Positions 24,164-32,357 of a DNA stretch of 35,913 nt are shown piece after piece. Numbering within the stretch: the first letter of the stretch is position 1; the number at the start of each line of letters is the position of its first letter. The translations under genes were made by a program, and so were the position numbers. The notes beneath the pieces are model-generated. The model had not been told where the DNA came from, did no database searches, and worked only from the letters and a program-made list of their open reading frames with translations. Source of the stretch: Caulobacteraceae bacterium (GTDB lineage: Bacteria > Pseudomonadota > Alphaproteobacteria > Caulobacterales > Caulobacteraceae); NCBI GenBank assembly GCA_020852035.1, contig JADZBR010000162.1, positions 1 to 35,913 of the forward strand, written 5' to 3'.

Positions 24164-26136
24164 TGAGCGAGCCGTCGATCTTCTTTTCCGATGTCAACGA
24201 ACGCCAGGGGCTGTTCCACCGGCGCGAGATCCTGCTGGGCGGGCTGGCGGCGCTGGGGCTGACGGCGCTCGGCGGGCGGCTTTCATATCTGCAGCTCGTC
24301 CAGACCCAGCGGTTCCAGAAGCTGTCGGTCGAAAACCAGTTCGACTTTCGCCTGGCGCCGCCGCCGCGCGGGCTGATCCTCGACCGCAACGGCGTGCTGC
24401 TGGCCGGCAACCGGCCCAACTTCCGGCTGCTCTACGCGCGTGACAAGGACCTCGACGCCCCGGCGATGCTGCAGACCCTGGCGGACTATGTGCCGTTGGA
24501 CGAACAGCGCCAGAAGCGGCTGCTGACCGAGATCAACAACACCCCTCGCCGGGTTCCCGTGTCGGTTATGGAGGACATGACCTGGGAGCAGTTCTCGGCC
24601 ATCAATGTGCGCCAGCCGGAGTTGCCGGGCGTGACCGCCGACATGGGCGAGGTGCGGGTCTATCCGTTCGGCGGCGCCTTCGCCCACGTCATCGGCTATG
24701 TGGCCAAGGTCAACCGCGAGGACCTGACCGAGACCGGGCCGAACAGCGACCCGATCCTGCTTCACCCCGGCTTTCGCATGGGTCGCCAGGGCATCGAGAA
24801 GGCGCTGGACCTGCAGCTGCGCGGCAAACCCGGCGCGGCCAAGGTGGAGGTCGACGCCAACGGTCGTGAGGTGCGGCGCGACACCCAGGGCGACATCCCG
24901 CCCACCCCGGGCGCGGAGGTGCAGCTGACTCTCGACGCCGACATCCAGAACCGCGCCCTGGAGATGATGGGCGAGGAGAGCGGGGCCATCGTGGTGATGG
25001 ACTGCCGCAACGGCGATATCCTCTGCATGGTCTCGGCGCCGAGCTTCGACGCCAACCGCTTCGTGCGCGGGCTGACCGGGCCGGAATACCGGGCGCTGGC
25101 CAACTACGAGCGCCGGCCGCTGCTCGACAAGGCGATGACCGGCACCTATCCGCCCGGCTCGACCTTCAAGACCATGACGGCGCTGGCCTGCCTGGAGGCC
25201 GGCATCGACCCGGAGGAGCGGGTGAACTGCCCCGGCGGCTGGTTCTTCGGCGGGCGGACCTTCCGCTGCTGGGGGCGGCACGGCTCGCAGAACATGCACG
25301 ATGCGATCAAGAACTCGTGCGACGTCTATTTCTACACCATGTCGGTGCGGATCGGGCCGGACCCGATCGCCAAGGTCGCCAAGGAATTCGGCTTCGGCCA
25401 GATATTCGACATCGGCATCCCCGGCCAGAAGAAGGGCATCGTGCCCTCGACGGCCTGGAAGAAGGAATACTTCAAGGGCACCGAGAACACCCGCTGGTGG
25501 CCCGGCGAGACCCCCAGCTACGCCATCGGCCAAGGGGCCCTGGCGGTGAACGGCCTGCAGCTGGCGGTGATGACCTCGCGGCTGGCCAACGGGCGCAAGG
25601 CGCTCAATCCCCGGCTGATCCGCTCGATCGGCGGCAAGGAGCTGCCAAGGGGCGACGCCGCGCCGGACCTGCCGTTCCCGAAGGAGCACATCGACATCGT
25701 CCGCGGCGGCATGGCGGCGGTGGCCAACGACACCAGCGGCACCGCCTACCGCCAGAGCCAGCTGGGCCTCGGCGAGGTGAAGATGGCCGGCAAGACCGGC
25801 ACGGCGCAGGCCCGCTCCTACGGCTCGGGGCCGCGCAAGAGCACGGGCCTGCCGTGGAAGATGAAGGACCACAACCTCTTCGTCGCCTTCGCCCCCTATG
25901 ACGCGCCGCGCTACGCTCTCTCGGTCATCGTCCAGCACGGCGGCATGGGCGGCGCCACGGCCGGCGCGCCGCGGGCCCGCGAGGTGATGCGTGTAGCCCT
26001 CCTGAAGGACCCGGAGGTCCGCGAACGGGCCACCCGCACGCCGATGCCGGAGCTGACCCCGGAGGATGGCCTGGAAGGCGCGGCCCCGCCCGAACCGCAG
26101 GTCGCCGCCGCGCAGACCCCGCGGAGGCCGGCATGA
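24163..26136 (+). CDS. mrdA: Peptidoglycan transpeptidase PBP2 (MrdA)
   Basis: A 657-residue class B penicillin-binding protein, the transpeptidase of cell elongation. The membrane anchor is EILLGGLAALGLTALGGRLSYLQL (about 19-42). The dimerisation/pedestal region contains RGLILDRNGVLLAGNRP and YPFGGAFAHVIGYV. The transpeptidase domain carries GSTFK (Ser333, Lys336), NSCD (Ser385) and KTGTAQ (Lys544), the three active-site motifs. The tail is Pro/Ala-rich. The start is a GTG inside a hairpin repeat. MSEPSIFFSDVNERQG matches the N-terminus I expect for relatives, and AAGGAG nine bases upstream supports it. The stop overlaps the rodA ATG. Works with RodA, MreC and MreD. Confidence 0.96.
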   Translation: MSEPSIFFSDVNERQGLFHRREILLGGLAALGLTALGGRLSYLQLVQTQRFQKLSVENQFDFRLAPPPRGLILDRNGVLLAGNRPNFRLLYARDKDLDAPAMLQTLADYVPLDEQRQKRLLTEINNTPRRVPVSVMEDMTWEQFSAINVRQPELPGVTADMGEVRVYPFGGAFAHVIGYVAKVNREDLTETGPNSDPILLHPGFRMGRQGIEKALDLQLRGKPGAAKVEVDANGREVRRDTQGDIPPTPGAEVQLTLDADIQNRALEMMGEESGAIVVMDCRNGDILCMVSAPSFDANRFVRGLTGPEYRALANYERRPLLDKAMTGTYPPGSTFKTMTALACLEAGIDPEERVNCPGGWFFGGRTFRCWGRHGSQNMHDAIKNSCDVYFYTMSVRIGPDPIAKVAKEFGFGQIFDIGIPGQKKGIVPSTAWKKEYFKGTENTRWWPGETPSYAIGQGALAVNGLQLAVMTSRLANGRKALNPRLIRSIGGKELPRGDAAPDLPFPKEHIDIVRGGMAAVANDTSGTAYRQSQLGLGEVKMAGKTGTAQARSYGSGPRKSTGLPWKMKDHNLFVAFAPYDAPRYALSVIVQHGGMGGATAGAPRAREVMRVALLKDPEVRERATRTPMPELTPEDGLEGAAPPEPQVAAAQTPRRPA

Positions 26137-27287
26137 CCGCCAGCGCCATCACCCGCCCCGGCGAACGCGACCGGCTGATCGTCAAGCTCTCTCAGGTCGA
26201 CTGGACCTTCTGCCTGGTGCTCTGCCTAATCGCGGGAGCCGGCGGGCTGATGATGTTCTCGATCGCCGGCTCCTCCTTTGAGCCCTGGGCGATCAACCAC
26301 CTGACGCGCTTCGGGCTCTGTTTTGCGATGATGATCGTGCTGGCGATGTTCAGCCCGCGCGTCTGGTTCGCGGTCGCCTATCCGGTCTACGCGGTCGCGC
26401 TCCTGCTGCTGGTAGCGGTGGAGATCGTCGGCGACGTCTCGATGGGCGCGCAGCGCTGGCTCGACCTCGGGTTCATCCGCTTCCAGCCCTCGGAGATCAT
26501 GAAGATCGGCATCGTGCTGGCGCTGGCGCGGTTCTACCACGGGGCCTCGGCGCAGACGGCGCGCTGGTCTTGGAAACTGCTGATCCCCGCCACCCTGATC
26601 GGTCTGCCGACGCTGCTGGTGGCGCACCAGCCGGACCTCGGCACCGCCATGCTGATCGCCCTGACCGGGGCGGCGATCATGGTGCTGGCGGGCCTATCCT
26701 GGAAGGTCGTCTTCGCGCTCTGCGGCGGGGCGATGGCGGCCATCCCGCCGTTCGTGATGTTCGTGCTGCACGACTACCAGCGCCAGCGGGTCACGACCTT
26801 CCTCAATCCCGAGAGCGACCCCTCGGGGTCGGGCTACCACATCATGCAGTCGATGATCGCGCTTGGGTCCGGAGGGCTGCTCGGCAAGGGTTACGGCCTG
26901 GGCTCGCAGAGCCAGCTCAACTTCCTGCCCGAGAAGCACACCGACTTCATCTTCGCGACCCTGGCCGAGGAGTTCGGCTTCGCCGGCTGCGTGACCATCC
27001 TGCTGCTCTACGCGGCGGTGATCTTCATGGCCCTCAGGATCGCCGCCCTGGCCTACAGCCATTTCGCGCGGCTGGCGGCGGCGGGGGTGACGGCGACGTT
27101 CACGCTCTACGTCCTGATCAACGGCGCGATGGTCATGGGCCTCGCCCCCGTCGTCGGCGTGCCGATGCCGCTGCTCAGCTATGGCGGCACGGTGATGCTG
27201 ACGGTGATGAGCGGCTTCGGCCTTGTGCAGTCCACCCGCGTGCACCGCTACAACGAGGTGACCAGCGGCAAGGGCGCGCTGTTCTAG
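26133..27287 (+). CDS. rodA: Peptidoglycan glycosyltransferase RodA (SEDS family)
   Basis: A 384-residue polytopic SEDS protein that polymerises lipid II during cell elongation with PBP2. Signatures include SMGAQRWLDLGFIRFQPSEIMKI, VAHQPDLGTAMLIA, QSMIALGSGGLLGKGYGLGSQSQLNFLPEKHTDFIFATLAEEFGF with the catalytic Asp in KHTDFIFA, and MGLAPVVGVPMPLLSYGGTVMLT. About ten transmembrane helices are visible. Its ATG overlaps the mrdA stop by four bases, so the two are translationally coupled. It is the last gene of the cluster. Confidence 0.97.
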   Translation: MTASAITRPGERDRLIVKLSQVDWTFCLVLCLIAGAGGLMMFSIAGSSFEPWAINHLTRFGLCFAMMIVLAMFSPRVWFAVAYPVYAVALLLLVAVEIVGDVSMGAQRWLDLGFIRFQPSEIMKIGIVLALARFYHGASAQTARWSWKLLIPATLIGLPTLLVAHQPDLGTAMLIALTGAAIMVLAGLSWKVVFALCGGAMAAIPPFVMFVLHDYQRQRVTTFLNPESDPSGSGYHIMQSMIALGSGGLLGKGYGLGSQSQLNFLPEKHTDFIFATLAEEFGFAGCVTILLLYAAVIFMALRIAALAYSHFARLAAAGVTATFTLYVLINGAMVMGLAPVVGVPMPLLSYGGTVMLTVMSGFGLVQSTRVHRYNEVTSGKGALF

Positions 27288-27388
27288 GCCGTTTCCCGCC
27301 ACGTCACGGTTGACGCCGGCCCCTCGCTCCCGCTCTTTGGCGGCCTTCGAGAGCGCTCAATTAAGCGCCGCCAAGGCAGAGGAAACCC

Positions 27389-27898
27389 ATGGCCGCCAAG
27401 ACATTTCCCGTAGAAGCCAGTCATATCCTGATGTTCGCCCGCTCGGTCGGCGACGAGAACGTGGTCTACACCGACGCCGAAGCCGCCAAGGCCACCGAGG
27501 CCGGCGGCATCATCGCCCCGCCGACCTTCGTGCAGGCGTCCGCGCAATTCGATCCCAACTACGGCCTCAGGCCCAAGATCGGCCAGCCCTGGTTCGGCTC
27601 CGGCAAGAACCCGACCGGCGCGGTGCGCTCCGGCGGCGGCGGCGGTGGGGGAGGCGGTGGCGGTGGCCTGCACGCCGAGCAGCACTACGAATACCACCAG
27701 CCGCTGCGGGCCGGCGACGTGCTGACCGCGACGACCACCCCCGGCAAGACCTGGGAGAAGGAAGGCCGCCGCTCCGGCAAGCTGGTGTTCTCCGAGAGCG
27801 TCACCGAATACCGCAACCAGAAGGGCGAACTGGTGGTCACCGCCCGCGGCGTGGGCGTGCGCACCGAGCGCCCGGTCGAACAGAAGACGGAGGCCTGA
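27389..27898 (+). CDS. FAS1-like (MaoC N-terminal-type) dehydratase subunit with poly-Gly insert
   Basis: A 169-residue hot-dog-fold protein of the MaoC N-terminal dehydratase family: FPVEASHILMFARSVGDENVVYTD, GGIIAPPTFVQASAQFDP, then HAEQHYEYHQPLRAGDVLTATT and SGKLVFSESVTEYRNQKGELVVTARGVGVRTE. Such subunits pair with a MaoC-like catalytic partner as (R)-specific enoyl-CoA hydratase heterodimers, which matches the gene three bases downstream. An uninterrupted run of 12 glycines at about 81-92 sits in the loop before HAEQHYEY. AGAGGAAA precedes the ATG. The exact acyl substrate is unknown. Confidence 0.83.
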   Translation: MAAKTFPVEASHILMFARSVGDENVVYTDAEAAKATEAGGIIAPPTFVQASAQFDPNYGLRPKIGQPWFGSGKNPTGAVRSGGGGGGGGGGGGLHAEQHYEYHQPLRAGDVLTATTTPGKTWEKEGRRSGKLVFSESVTEYRNQKGELVVTARGVGVRTERPVEQKTEA

Positions 27899-27901
27899 TC
27901 G

Positions 27902-28312
27902 ATGCCCTTGAAAGCGAGCCAGCTGAAGGTCGGCGATGTCCACACCGCCCGCCTGGTCGACGACCTGACCCGCACCCAGATCGTGCAGTACGCCGGCGCC
28001 TCCGGCGACTACAACCCGCTGCACACCGACGAGATCTTCACCACCAAGGTGGCCGGCTATCCGAGCGTCTTCGCGCACGGGATGCTGACGATGGGCATGA
28101 CCGGCAAGATGCTGACCGACTACGTCGGCGACGCGCGGCTGACCAAGTACGGTGTGCGCTTCACCAGCCAGGTGTTCCCGGGCGACACGCTCGACGCCAC
28201 CGCGACGGTGAAGTCGGTGGAGAACGGCGTCGCCGAGTTCGACGTCAAGACCGTCAACCAGAACGGCGTCGAGGTGCTGAGCGGCTACGCCGCCGCGCGG
28301 GTCGACCCGTAG
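27902..28312 (+). CDS. MaoC-family (R)-enoyl-CoA hydratase subunit
   Basis: A 136-residue hot-dog-fold protein with the hydratase-2 motif YAGASGDYNPLHTDE, giving the catalytic Asp36 and His41, then FAHGMLTMGMTGKMLTDYVG and FTSQVFPGDTLDATATV. Together with the upstream subunit (gap of three bases, same strand) it probably forms a heteromeric dehydratase hydrating trans-2-enoyl-CoA to (R)-3-hydroxyacyl-CoA in fatty-acid or branched-acyl catabolism. The start at 27902 follows the upstream stop at once, implying translational coupling. A hairpin repeat follows the stop. Confidence 0.87.
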   Translation: MPLKASQLKVGDVHTARLVDDLTRTQIVQYAGASGDYNPLHTDEIFTTKVAGYPSVFAHGMLTMGMTGKMLTDYVGDARLTKYGVRFTSQVFPGDTLDATATVKSVENGVAEFDVKTVNQNGVEVLSGYAAARVDP

Positions 28313-28320
28313 TCTCGGTT

Positions 28321-28453
28321 CCCCTCCCCCTTGCGGGGAGGGGTTAGGGGTGGGGGTGTTAGCGCAGGATCATCAGGCGAAGCCTAACCTGCGCCCTTCC
28401 ATGAGAGTCACAGGCCTACACCCCCACCCCAACCCCTCCCCGCAAGGGGGAGG
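28321..28453. repeat. 133-bp inverted-repeat element (second family)
   Basis: The left end is CCCCTCCCCCTTGCGGGG with AGGGGTTAGGGGTGGGGGTGT. The right end is the near-exact inverse, ACACCCCCACCCCAACCCC followed by TCCCCGCAAGGGGGAGG. Each end also forms a small hairpin. The centre is unrelated to copies A-C and contains a GAGTC (28405-28409). It lies between the convergent maoC-like and pip genes and may act as a bidirectional terminator. A half-copy is visible near 32230-32257. Confidence 0.85.
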
Positions 28454-28464
28454 AGCTTGAGTTC

Positions 28465-29457
28465 CTAGACCTTCAGCGCCTTTTCCGTCGCCCGCACCAG
28501 TCCGTCGATGACGCCGGGCTCGGTCGACGCATGCCCAGCATCCCAGACGATCTCGAAGTGGGCGTCCGGCATGGCCTCTTTCAGCGCCCAGGCGGTCTCC
28601 AGGGGCGTGACCACGTCGAAGCGGCCCTGCACGATCCAGGTGGGGATGTGGCGCAGCTTCGGGGCCTGTTCGAGCAGCCAGCCGTCGTGGGGCAGGAAGC
28701 CGCCGTTGACGAAGTAATGGCACTCGATCCGCGCGAAGGCGATGGTGAAGTCGATCTCGTTGAACTTCGAGGGCCGCGCGTCCGGCCCGCGCAGGGAGAT
28801 GGTGTCGCCCTCCCACTGGCTCCAGGCGGCGGCGCAGGCTTCCTGCGCCTTGCGGTCGGTCCCGGTCAGGCGCTTGTGGTAGGCGGCCATCAGGTCGCCG
28901 CGCTCGGCCTCTGGGATCGGGGCGAGGTAGCGGGCCCAGGCGTCGGGGAACATGGCCGAGGCGCCTTCCTGGTAGAACCAGCGCAGTTCCTTCTCGGTGA
29001 GCAGGAAGATGCCGCGCAGCACCAGGCTCTCCACCCGCTCGGGATGCTTGATGGCGTAGGCTAGCGCGAGCGTGGAGCCCCACGAACCGCCGAACACGCA
29101 CCACTTCTCGATCCCCAGGTGCTCGCGGATGCGCTCGATGTCGTCCACCAGGTCCCAGGTGGTGTTGTTCTCCAGGCTGGCGTGCGGGCGCGACTTGCCG
29201 CAGCCGCGCTGGTCGAACAGCACCGTGCGCCATTTGTCGGGGTTGAAGAACCGCCGCATCGTCGGGTTGGTCGCCCCGCCCGGGCCGCCGTGCAGCACGA
29301 TGGCGGCCTTGCCGTTCGGATTGCCGCACTGCTCGTAGTAGACCTCGTGCCCGCCCGTGGTCTTCAACCAGCCGAAGGCGAAGGGCTCGACCTCGGCGAA
29401 AAGCCCGCGCCGACCGGCCACCGAGCTGGAGGCCGAGGAAAGATTGCTGTGATCCAT
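28465..29457 (-). CDS. pip: Proline iminopeptidase (alpha/beta hydrolase, S33)
   Basis: A 330-residue cytosolic exopeptidase that releases N-terminal proline. The oxyanion motif HGGPGGATNP (about 56-65) and FDQRGCGKSRPH are diagnostic of the family. The nucleophile is Ser125 in GGSWGSTLALAYA; an acid in GRFDVVTP and a C-terminal His in DAGHAS complete the triad. LVLRGIFLLTEKELRWFYQEGA belongs to the cap domain. Length is normal. The ATG at 29457 has only a weak purine-rich site. It lies nine bases downstream of the epoxide-hydrolase-like gene on the same strand, so the two are probably cotranscribed. Confidence 0.93.
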   Translation of the reverse strand: MDHSNLSSASSSVAGRRGLFAEVEPFAFGWLKTTGGHEVYYEQCGNPNGKAAIVLHGGPGGATNPTMRRFFNPDKWRTVLFDQRGCGKSRPHASLENNTTWDLVDDIERIREHLGIEKWCVFGGSWGSTLALAYAIKHPERVESLVLRGIFLLTEKELRWFYQEGASAMFPDAWARYLAPIPEAERGDLMAAYHKRLTGTDRKAQEACAAAWSQWEGDTISLRGPDARPSKFNEIDFTIAFARIECHYFVNGGFLPHDGWLLEQAPKLRHIPTWIVQGRFDVVTPLETAWALKEAMPDAHFEIVWDAGHASTEPGVIDGLVRATEKALKV

Positions 29458-29466
29458 CGGTCGCTT

Positions 29467-30462
29467 CTACTTCGGGAACCGGCGATCTAGCCAGTCGATA
29501 AGTATGCGGTTTACCGCCTCAGGCTGTTCCTGCTGGGTCCAGTGGCCGCTGTCCTTGACCAGCACCTTCTCCAGGTCGGCGACGTAGGCTTCCATGCCGT
29601 CCGCGGCGGCGGGGGGCAGGACCGCGTCCTGCTCGGCCATCACCATCAGGCAGGGAACGCCCTCGATCCGTGTCGGCTTGTCCGCCGAGATCTCCCAGTT
29701 GCGGGTGAAGTTGCGGTACCAGTTGATGCCGCCGGTGAACCCCGTGCGCTCGAAGGTCTCCACGAACGCCTCGAACTCCCCGTCGGTCAGGAAGAACTCA
29801 CGCTCGTCGAAGACCGGGTCGTAGAGCTTCAGGAGTTCGATCAGCGCGAAGGTGTTCTGCTCATCCGCGCCGCCGCCGATGCCTGAGGCGACCTGGGTTC
29901 CCGGCGCCGGGCGGCGCATGAAGAAGTCCATCGCCTTGCGGGTGTCAGCGGCCAGCACCGCGTCGGCCTCGCCGGGTTTCTGGAAGTGGACGATGTACAT
30001 CTGCTCGCCGAAGCGGGCGCGCATGATGGCGATGGGGTCGGCCGGCGCGCGCGGCACGAACGGCGTGTTGACCCCGATCACCCCGGCCGTCTTCTCCGGC
30101 CGCCAGAGCGGCATCTGCCAGACGACGATCCCGCCCCAGTCGTGACCGCAGAAGATCGCCTTCTCGATCCCCAGGTGGTCGAGCAGGGCGGCGAGGTCGC
30201 CGGTCAGGTGGTCGAGGTCGTAGTCGGCCACCGCCTCCGGCCGCGAGGAGCCGCCGTAGCCGCGCTGGTCCACCGCGATCGCCCAGCGGCCGGCCGCCTC
30301 GAACGCCTTGAGCTGGTGTCGCCAGGAGAAGGCCAGCTCGGGAAAGCCGTGGCAGAACACCACCGGCACGCCTTCGCGCGGCCCGACTTCGTAGTAGGCC
30401 AGCTCGACCCCGTTCACCCTGGCTCGCTGCTGCGGCGGCATCAGGTCTTGCATGGCGGACAT
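29467..30462 (-). CDS. Epoxide hydrolase-like alpha/beta hydrolase
   Basis: A 331-residue alpha/beta hydrolase. FCHGFPELAFSWRHQL contains the HGFPE oxyanion motif. AIAVDQRGYGGSSRPEAVADYDL and GHDWGGIVVWQMPLW (nucleophile Asp108) fit soluble epoxide hydrolases, as does the cap segment GGINWYRNFTRNWE with a possible proton-donating Tyr. The terminal His is in KDSGHWTQQEQP. The family opens epoxides to diols; haloalkane dehalogenase or lactonase activity is less likely but not excluded. The ATG at 30462 with GGAGGAG six bases upstream is preferred to the longer frame (30564). Substrate unknown. Confidence 0.86.
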   Translation of the reverse strand: MSAMQDLMPPQQRARVNGVELAYYEVGPREGVPVVFCHGFPELAFSWRHQLKAFEAAGRWAIAVDQRGYGGSSRPEAVADYDLDHLTGDLAALLDHLGIEKAIFCGHDWGGIVVWQMPLWRPEKTAGVIGVNTPFVPRAPADPIAIMRARFGEQMYIVHFQKPGEADAVLAADTRKAMDFFMRRPAPGTQVASGIGGGADEQNTFALIELLKLYDPVFDEREFFLTDGEFEAFVETFERTGFTGGINWYRNFTRNWEISADKPTRIEGVPCLMVMAEQDAVLPPAAADGMEAYVADLEKVLVKDSGHWTQQEQPEAVNRILIDWLDRRFPK

Positions 30463-30586
30463 GGCGGCTCCTCCGGCGATTGTCGGCGGCCACCTTGGCC
30501 GAAGGCGCGCGCGGTGCAAGCGCGACCCTGCGGAAGCCTCGCCGCCGGCTTTCGCCCCGCGCACGGCTGTGCTTCAAACCCTGCCG

Positions 30587-31786
30587 ATGAGCGCCCCCGA
30601 CGCATCGAAGAGTCGCACGCCCTGGGGCCTGGTCATCCTGCTCGGCGCGCTCACCGGCTTTGCGCCGATGGGCATCGACATGTACCTGCCCAGCCTGCCG
30701 GCCATCGGCGCGGACCTGAAGGCCAGCGCCAGCCAGACGCAGGCGACCCTGGCGGCCTTTCTGGCCGGCATGGCCATCGGGCAGTTGATCTACGGCCCGG
30801 CCTCCGACCGGTTCGGCCGGCGGATGCCGATCTTTTTCGGAGTGGGGGTCTTCGTGCTGGCCAGCATCGCCTGCGCGCTGACCACCTCGCCGGAGTTCCT
30901 GATCGGCGCGCGGTTCGTGCAGGCGCTCGGCGGCTGCGCCGGCGGGGTGGTCGCCCGGGCGGTGATCCGCGACCGCTTCGACCATACCGAGACCGCCCGC
31001 ACGCTCTCGCTGATGACGCTGATTATGGGCCTGGCGCCGATCCTGGCGCCGCTCACCGGCGGCTACATCCTGGCGCTGGCGGGCTGGCGGGCGATCTTCT
31101 GGTTCCTCGCCGCCTTCGGACTCTGCACCGGCGTCGCCGCCTACCTCTTCCTGCGCGAAAGCCGCTCGGAGGAGACGGCCGCCCAGGCGCGCTCCGAGAC
31201 GCCCATCGGCGCCTTCATCGCCCTGCTGCAGCAACCCAAGCTGATGGGCTACGCCATCGCCGGCGCACTGAACGGGGCGGTGCTCTTCACCTACATCTCG
31301 TCGTCGCCGGAGCTGATCATCGGTCTCTACAAGGTGCCGCCCAGCCAGTTCGGCTGGGTGTTCGGCTTCAACGCCTTCGGGGTGATCCTGGCCAGCCAGG
31401 TGAACCGCTACCTCCTGGAGCGCCGCACGCCCGACCAGGTGCTCTCGACAGCCAGCCTGTTCGCGGTGGGGTTCGGCGTTCTGCTGGCCATCGCCGCGTT
31501 CGCCGGGCTGGGGCCGTTCGTGATCCTGCCGCTGATCTTCCTGGTGCTGACCAGCTACGGCTTCATGCAGGGCAACACCCAGGCCGGCGCGCTCAGCGTC
31601 GATCCCAAGCGGGCCGGTTCGGTTTCGGCGCTCACCGGCAGCGGCTCGTTCGCGGCCGGCGCCCTGGCGGCCTGGGTCTCGGGGACCTTCCACGACGGCA
31701 CCGCCCGGCCGATGGCCCTGACCATCCTCGTCTGCCTGGTCGGCTCGCAGCTGGCCCTGCGGCTGCTGGCGCTGAGTAAGGCTTAG
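30587..31786 (+). CDS. Bcr/CflA-family multidrug efflux MFS transporter
   Basis: A 399-residue, 12-helix major facilitator. GIDMYLPSLPAIGADL near the N-terminus and GPASDRFGRRMPIFFGVGVF (motif A between helices 2 and 3) are characteristic of Bcr/CflA drug:H+ antiporters, as is QALGGCAGGVVARAVIRDRFD. The start at the ATG at 30587 (MSAPDASKSRTPWG) matches the family; the frame is open back to 30452 but without homology. It is convergent with the DUF423 gene: the two stops overlap by four bases (31783-31786). The substrate cannot be predicted. Confidence 0.9.
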   Translation: MSAPDASKSRTPWGLVILLGALTGFAPMGIDMYLPSLPAIGADLKASASQTQATLAAFLAGMAIGQLIYGPASDRFGRRMPIFFGVGVFVLASIACALTTSPEFLIGARFVQALGGCAGGVVARAVIRDRFDHTETARTLSLMTLIMGLAPILAPLTGGYILALAGWRAIFWFLAAFGLCTGVAAYLFLRESRSEETAAQARSETPIGAFIALLQQPKLMGYAIAGALNGAVLFTYISSSPELIIGLYKVPPSQFGWVFGFNAFGVILASQVNRYLLERRTPDQVLSTASLFAVGFGVLLAIAAFAGLGPFVILPLIFLVLTSYGFMQGNTQAGALSVDPKRAGSVSALTGSGSFAAGALAAWVSGTFHDGTARPMALTILVCLVGSQLALRLLALSKA

Positions 31787-32154
31787 CGGCGCAACGCGCC
31801 GACCGCCAGCAGGAGCCAGCCGAGCATCATCGCAAGGCCGCCGACCGGCGTCACCGCGCCCAGGATGCGCGGTCCGCCCAGCGCCATTGCATAGAGCGTC
31901 CCGGCGAACACCGCCGCCCCGATCACGAACGCCGGCGCCGCACCCCGGGTGCGCCGGCCCTGGCCCTGAAGCATCACGGCGGTGATCGCGGCGAGCGCGT
32001 GGACCAACTGGTAGTGCGCGCCCGTGGCCAGCCAGTCCCTGGCCGTCGGGTCGGCGACGCCGTGCGCGCCGAACGCTCCGAAGCCCACCGCGGCGAGGCC
32101 GCTGAGCGCCGCCAGCGCCAGCCAGATCCGCCCGTTGTCCGTCGTCGCCTTCAT
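31783..32154 (-). CDS. DUF423 family membrane protein
   Basis: A 123-residue protein with four hydrophobic helices: IWLALAALSGLAAVGFGAFGAHG, YQLVHALAAITAVML, GAAVFAGTLYAMAL, and TPVGGLAMMLGWLLLAVGAL. FGAFGAHGV, HYQLVHALA and the GGP-LGAVTPVGG segment are the conserved DUF423 (YgdD/YwdK-like) signatures. Biochemical function is unknown. The ATG at 32154 (MKATTDNG) gives the family length; the frame continues to 32208. Confidence 0.9.
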   Translation of the reverse strand: MKATTDNGRIWLALAALSGLAAVGFGAFGAHGVADPTARDWLATGAHYQLVHALAAITAVMLQGQGRRTRGAAPAFVIGAAVFAGTLYAMALGGPRILGAVTPVGGLAMMLGWLLLAVGALRR

Positions 32155-32357
32155 GGCGGCCGACCCTAGGCTGAATCGACCTTCACCGCAGCCAGTACCT
32201 GTCGACACTCAGCGGCGGGTCTGGATTTCCACCACCCCTCCCCGCAAAGGGGGCGGAGCGGCGATTGGATTCGCTGGCTTTTCGGATGTCGATGCGACCT
32301 GGCTCCGGACGCCGTGATTGTCGATTCAGCCTGGCGGGACTCGGCGTATCGCAGGTC

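Noticed and set aside
27629..27664. Poly-Gly stretch as a CRISPR or tandem DNA repeat
   Set aside because: In-frame glycine codons of mixed type within a conserved gene, with no spacer structure.
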